From Mytilus californianus (taxonomy: Eukaryota; Mollusca; Bivalvia; Mytilida; Mytilidae): a DNA stretch of 64,000 bases. The notes below the pieces were generated by a model. The model was not told the DNA's origin and did no database searches. It was given only the letters and a program-made list of their open reading frames with translations. How positions within the stretch are numbered: the first letter of the stretch is position 1; each line of letters starts with the position of its first letter. The stretch lies in assembly GCF_021869535.1 (NCBI RefSeq), contig NW_026262712.1, positions 67,984,100 to 68,048,099 of the forward strand. Reading direction: 5' to 3'. The position numbers were made by a program, and so were the translations under genes. Of this stretch, positions 59,933 through 64,000 are shown in pieces.

Positions 59933-60076
59933 GCAAGCCAAAGGTTTTCTTTTTTGATATGTGTCGAGAGAAACCGAAGCCGATAATTGGTGAACCAGAG
60001 GTTTTATCAAACGCACCTGAATCGGATAGTTTCCATGACGACAGTGATACCTTAATTGTGTACGCAGCAACGGAAG
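59933..60076 (+). CDS. Caspase exon with the catalytic Cys, linker and p10 start
   Basis: A 144-bp exon behind CATTAG, ending GAAG before GTATCT; phase 1 in and out. It reads KPKVFFFDMCREKPKP, then a Pro/Glu/Asp-rich linker (EPEVLSNAPESDSFHDDSD), then TLIVYAATEG, the first p10 strand. KPKxFF and the Cys after it are diagnostic of caspases. The pentapeptide is DMCRE; nearly all active caspases have QACxG, where Gln lines the pocket for the substrate Asp. Cys is kept. The linker holds Asp residues that could serve as processing sites (ESD, DSD). The rest of p10 is not seen before the window end. Confidence 0.9.
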
Positions 60077-60182
60077 GTATCTATAATATTGTTTATAAGC
60101 AATAAACAAACAGTTTAAATAAAAAAGAGAAACAGTCTACTATATTCCTATTGAAAGCAAAAAAAAAAAAGAAAAGAAAATT

Positions 60183-60500
60183 AGAAGCAAAATCTACATA
60201 TTTTAGAAGATGAACATACGTTGGATTATTTTAATATTGAGGATTTAGAAATTAAGCAAATAAACAAAACGATTTTTACTGTTACCCTCCACTTTCGGAC
60301 GCAAGAGGTTTTACAGTGTTGTTTCCATTTTGTTTATCCTTGTATTTATATTTTACTTAATTTGAACTTTATCGAGATGATTTGTTCTATCAACTATAAA
60401 AACTTTTTTATCTGCGTCTTTTCAATATACTCTTAACTACAAAAACTTTTTTGTTGACGTCATTGTCAAGTTTACTATCAACTACAACTTTTTTGTAGGC
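60183..60500 (+). repeat. Duplicated segment, copy 2 (uninterrupted)
   Basis: Counterpart of 58101-58835 without the insertion. It begins about 105 bp after the caspase exon, so it lies in the next intron. Confidence 0.88.
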
Positions 60501-60639
60501 GTATTTTGTTAGATTTATTTTTCTGTTTGTTTGAAATTTTAGTCAGTTGTGTTGTTTGCCTGCTTGATTCCAAATATTGTCATATTAATCTATTATGTCT
60601 GTTTGGGTTGCTCACTCAATTTTGTTTATATAACGGAAA

Positions 60640-61130
60640 TATAAACAACTGTGATACAAGTGGGAGGTTTGGTTAGCAAAAAGCAGGGTTTACCCACCAT
60701 TGTCTTCGGAAAATGCAAATACCAAGTCAGGAATATGACTCGTTCTGTTGGTTGCTAATGTTTAATTTTTGTCAGTTTTTCTAGACTTCCTCTTTTTGAA
60801 TTTACCTTGGAGTTCGATATTTTTGTTTTACTTTTTCCTGTTTATTCCTGTCCCAAGTCAGGAGACTGTAATTCAGACTTTGACTTTGGTCGCTTCTTTC
60901 TATCGTTTTTGTTTTTCGTATTTTGTTTTGTACATAACATGTTGGTTTTTTTTGTTAAGTTTGATTTACATTTTGTGATGCCGGTGCTTTTGTTTTTTAG
61001 CTTACTTTATGATATTGGTTTTGCTCATTGTTTAAGGCCTCACATTTGCTTCCATCTACGTCATTATGTAATAGGTGGAAAGTTGTTTAATTGGCAATCA
61101 TACCACATCTTCTATTTTTCATATATGTCG
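60640..61130 (+). repeat. Dispersed bivalve repeat, long copy
   Basis: Contains GTGGGAGGTTTGGTTAGCAA, CCAAGTCAGGAATATGAC and, at the 3' end, AGTTGTTTAATTGGCAATCA and CCACATCTTCT, uniting the block types of 6.1, 53.7 and 28.8/46.3 kb. The frames inside (about 135 codons at most) are low-complexity and hydrophobic by composition. Confidence 0.65.
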
Positions 61131-61734
61131 AAAACAATTATTTTTACTTTGAGCCATACTGAACATTCAATTTGTTATTATTTTTTTTTGTATATTTGCG
61201 TCCAATCATTTTGATTATGTTATTTAAAATCGGAAAACGGAAAAACTAATTCTTTCGTTTTTCATTTTTTAAACCTCATAAACCGTACAGCGAAAAAAGT
61301 CAAGTTTTTTTGTTTTGGATATATTTTAACAACATTTGAAAAATGTTGTTCAAAACCAATTTCAATTTCTGATTCTGAGTTTTTGAAAACAAAACTAGAT
61401 GCTCTAAAGAGTCCGCATCGCTCATCTAAATTTATTGGAATCTTCAATAATGACCACTGTCTAGCATTATCAGCTATATATAATATTTATGACTTAATTC
61501 TCTTTTTTGTTGATCTTGTATTGGTGATTTTATTTTAGCTTTTTTATTTTTCTTTCTATCTACTGTCTACAATAGTTTGGGTAAAAGACAGCCAAACATA
61601 CGTTACGTCGTCATTTAAGGGCACTCCTGCTTTGTTCATTTATTCTTTGATTTCGTTTTGCTTTGAAAAGTTTTTTTCTTTTCCCGACATAATAGTCTTC
61701 CGACAAAAAAGAATTGAAAACAAATGACCATTTA
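61131..61734. other. Non-genic spacer
   Basis: No caspase p10 exon or other gene recognised. Confidence 0.5.
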
Positions 61735-61918
61735 ATAATAATATTGATAATATAAATAATTATAATAATGATAAAAATAATAACAATAATGATAATAATA
61801 AAAATAATAAAATAATAATAATAAAGATATTGATAATAATGATAATAATAATAATAATAATAAGAAGAAGACGAAGAAGAAGACCAAGAAGAACAAGAAC
61901 AAGAACAAGAACAAGAAA
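61735..61918. repeat. ATA / AAGAAC low-complexity tract
   Basis: (ATAATA)n passing into (AAGAAC)n. The Leu/Ile-rich and Tyr-rich minus-strand frames across it come only from the repeat. Confidence 0.95.
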
Positions 61919-62439
61919 AATTTCTTTATTCATTTGATGAGGGTAACCCAAATAGAACTTGTCTTTTTTTTTCATTTAAGCCCTCAAAACAAATGGATTT
62001 TGAACAGTGCATATTCGAAAGCAAAATGCAACATACATACATAAATCAATCATTCATGAAAATAGCAACATTAATGCAAGTTTTTATTTTCTAACCAAAA
62101 ATATTAGTATCATACGATTTTGTTTGTCTTACATATTATTTCCAAGAAAAAATAAATGAAACACTGTTACTTGATTAGTTCTCTATTAAGACAATTTATT
62201 TTATTACGAAAGATAATACCATTAACGGTACCAATTTTATTGCACCAGATGAGTATTTAGGGTAAATGCAGTCGTTTAAATTGAGACACTTTTCTGTAAC
62301 ACATTTGTTTTATAATCTTGCAGTAAATCTACTATAGTCCACAAAACATGACAAAATGGGTAAAATTCGTCAAAACTCATAAACAGAATCGACAGTACTA
62401 TAATAAAAGAGTTGTCGATCTTGTCTTGCTGGTCATAAA
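61919..62439. other. Non-genic spacer
   Basis: Nothing supported. Confidence 0.5.
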
Positions 62440-62775
62440 ATTGAGAATGGAAATGGGGATTGTGTCAAAGAGACAACAACCCGACCAAAGAGCAGAAAAC
62501 AGCCCAAAGCCACCAATGGGTCTTCAACACAGCGAGAAAATCCCACACCCGTAGGCGGGCTTCAGCTGGCTTCTTAACAAAAATGTGTACTAGTTCATTG
62601 AAAATGGACGTCACACTAAAATCTAAAACATATAAATGAACTAAAATAAAAAAAAAAACATACAAGACTAACAAAGGCCAGAGGCTCCTGACTTGGGACA
62701 GGTGCAAAAATGAGGAGGGTTAAACATGTTTTTTGAGATCTCAACCCTCCCCTATACCTCTAGCCATTTGTTAAA
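62440..62775 (-). repeat. Dispersed bivalve repeat, inverted copy
   Basis: Blocks: GTGTCAAAGAGACAACAACC, GCTCCTGACTTGGGACAGGT, GAGGGTTAAACATG, ATCTCAACCCTCCCC. They are parallel in order to the 7.3-kb copy. I recognise it as a very common bivalve repeat. Confidence 0.75.
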
Positions 62776-63204
62776 AATGTAAACATTTAGCTATTTATTG
62801 GAAAGTAGAATACTTTTGTAGCATAAATATGGGCTGTTTTTGACAATACAATGCACATGCATCAGGTATTAAGTAAAGTATGCGACATTACAAAAATCTT
62901 CACAATTTTAACATTTGTGCTAATTTTTAGACGGATTTTGTCTGAAATCTTAAATGGAAGTGGCCGCACTTGTGTTCAGTCTTAATATTTAAATATATGT
63001 TATTTTTTATAAATGTACTTAACATGTTATAAAGGTTGAGACTGAACACGAAGGCGGCCACCTTCATTTTAGACAAAAAAACATCTGAATAGTGTTATGG
63101 CATATTTGATAAATTTGTCATATTTAAGCTAGAATTGGAGCGTCTTTAATGACCAAATCGGTTCAAATCATTTACATAAATTAACTGAATCTACTGAAGT
63201 AGAC
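62776..63204. other. Non-genic spacer
   Basis: Contains an imperfect dyad around 62940-63070 (AAGTGGCCGCACTTGTGTTC near 62956 against ACTGAACACGAAGGCGGCCA near 63041). No gene. Confidence 0.45.
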
Positions 63205-63650
63205 ATTTAAATTGGTGACTATGTTGAACGCATCTATCCCATCGAACTAGAGATAAAGGATACAACAGATACAGTTAAGTCTGCCTCATATCTTGACCTA
63301 CATCTAGAAATTGACAATGAAGGTCGGTTGAAAACAAAACTTTACGACAAAAGAGATGATTTCAGCTTCGCAATTGTGAACTTTCCATTTCTATGTAGCA
63401 ACATTTCAGCAGCGCCTGCATACGGAGTATATATTTCCCAACTGATACGATATTCCCGGGCTTGTATTTACTATCATGATTTCCTTGATAGAGGGTTGCT
63501 GCTCACAAGGAAGCTATTAAACCAAGAGTTCCAAATGGTGAAGTTGAAATCATCCCTTCGTAAATTTTATGGACGCCATCACGAGTTGGTTGACCGTTAT
63601 GGAATAAACGTTTCACAGATGATATCGGATATGTTCCTTATGTCGTAATT
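63205..63650 (+). pseudogene. Penelope-like RT C-terminus, best-preserved copy (5'-truncated)
   Basis: An open frame from about 63211 to the stop near 63648, without lesions. It reads GDYVERIYPIELEIKDTTDT, SASYLDLHLEIDNEGRL, YDKRDDFSFAIVNFPFLC, YGVYISQLIRYSRAC, DRGLLLTRKLLNQ and RKFYGRHHELVDRYGI. The start lies just after the YIDD box, so the catalytic part is absent and the insertion is 5'-truncated. It serves as the reference for the other copies. Confidence 0.8.
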
Positions 63651-63945
63651 ACAATCCACTTTTTTTTCACCACAAATGTGACCTACCGAATTAGACTATT
63701 TACCAGATTTGTAATAACATGAGCAACACGACGGGTGCCACATGTGGAGCAGGATCTGCTTATCCTTCCGGAGCACCTGAGATCACCCCCAGTTTTTGGT
63801 GGGGTTCGTGTTGCTTAGTCTTTAGTTTTCTATGTTGTGTCTTGTGTACTATTATTCGTCTGTGTGTCTTTTTATTTTTTGTCGGTTTGTTTTCGATCTG
63901 TGAGTTTGACTGTCCCTCTGGTATCTTTCGCCCCTCTTTTTAAGT
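63651..63945 (+). mobile_element. Penelope-like 3' tail, reference copy
   Basis: The non-coding tail after the RT stop. It includes GGTGCCACATGTGGAGCAGG, a hairpin with stem CCCCA / TGGGG around TTTTT (about 63785-63805), and the terminal GGGACAG-complement block ending CGCCCCTCTTTT. The same tail occurs at 1593-1807, 58129-58519 and, decayed, 55982-56228 and 3200-3420. Confidence 0.8.
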
Positions 63946-64000
63946 GTTTAAAAAATGTAAAAAAACCTTTCATCAGATGTACCTCAAATTTTAGGCCAAA

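Noticed and set aside
60807-61214. 135-codon hydrophobic frame
   Set aside because: Phe/Leu-rich composition follows from a T-rich dispersed repeat; no conserved signal or domain.
61732-61975. Leu/Ile/Tyr-rich minus-strand frames
   Set aside because: They arise from the ATA and AAGAAC low-complexity tract.
60077-64000. Remaining caspase p10 exon
   Set aside because: I looked for a Ser-Trp-Arg-type strand and a following helix behind an acceptor in all frames by eye and found none I could defend; it is probably beyond the right edge.

Overview
The window is A+T-rich animal nuclear DNA with small, widely spaced exons and a very heavy load of dispersed and tandem repeats. The repeat families fit a bivalve mollusc, most likely a mytilid mussel; this is recognition of repeat types and gene families, not a database result. 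No bacterial-type operons, rRNA, tRNA or CRISPR array were seen.

Host genes. Two gene fragments are clear, both on the + strand. (1) One exon of an HSPA12-type Hsp70 relative (12391-13007). (2) Three consecutive exons of a caspase (46938-47125, 53571-53655, 59933-60076) with matching splice sites and intron phases, covering p20 from just after the RxG motif through the catalytic His, the catalytic Cys and the start of p10. The Cys pentapeptide reads DMCRE instead of QACxG. The caspase 5' exons and the rest of p10 are not visible here. Weaker coding candidates lie at 24.1-24.4 kb (-), 29.35 kb, 31.6-32.0 kb, 33.9-34.3 kb (-), 37.6 kb and 57.0 kb.

Mobile elements, left to right. A broken RTE/CR1-like LINE (1-2440, - strand, running off the left edge) carries a 215-bp insertion of the 3' tail of a Penelope-like retroelement. 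Further pieces of that Penelope-like family lie at 2.9-3.4, 4.05-5.56, 55.7-56.3, 58.1-58.5 and 63.2-63.95 kb. A Polinton/Maverick-type integrase-chromodomain fragment is at 21.3-22.0 kb (-), and a degraded DIRS-like retrotransposon at 51.3-53.2 kb (-) inside a caspase intron. Unclassified bivalve dispersed repeats recur at 6.1, 7.3, 28.8, 30.8, 46.3, 53.7, 60.6 and 62.4 kb.

Tandem arrays dominate the rest: about ten 124-bp units (15.5-16.7 kb); a 3.4-kb composite element with inverted ends containing 161-, 35- and 126/135-bp arrays (17.3-20.7 kb); a 538-bp array with an inverted first copy (37.8-40.35 kb); and a 2.2-kb element with twelve 166-171-bp units (48.8-51.0 kb). The last two composite elements (17.3 and 48.8 kb) share one layout: 5' hairpin, GTC-rich microsatellite, arrays with periods of about 130-170 bp, 3' hairpin. 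This resembles the bivalve pearl/Helentron-associated elements. Two arrays show four-unit higher-order repeats.

The strongest points for follow-up are the non-canonical caspase active site, the shared layout of the tandem-cored elements with higher-order repeats, and the two Penelope-tail insertions whose pre-insertion state can be inferred from the sequence itself.
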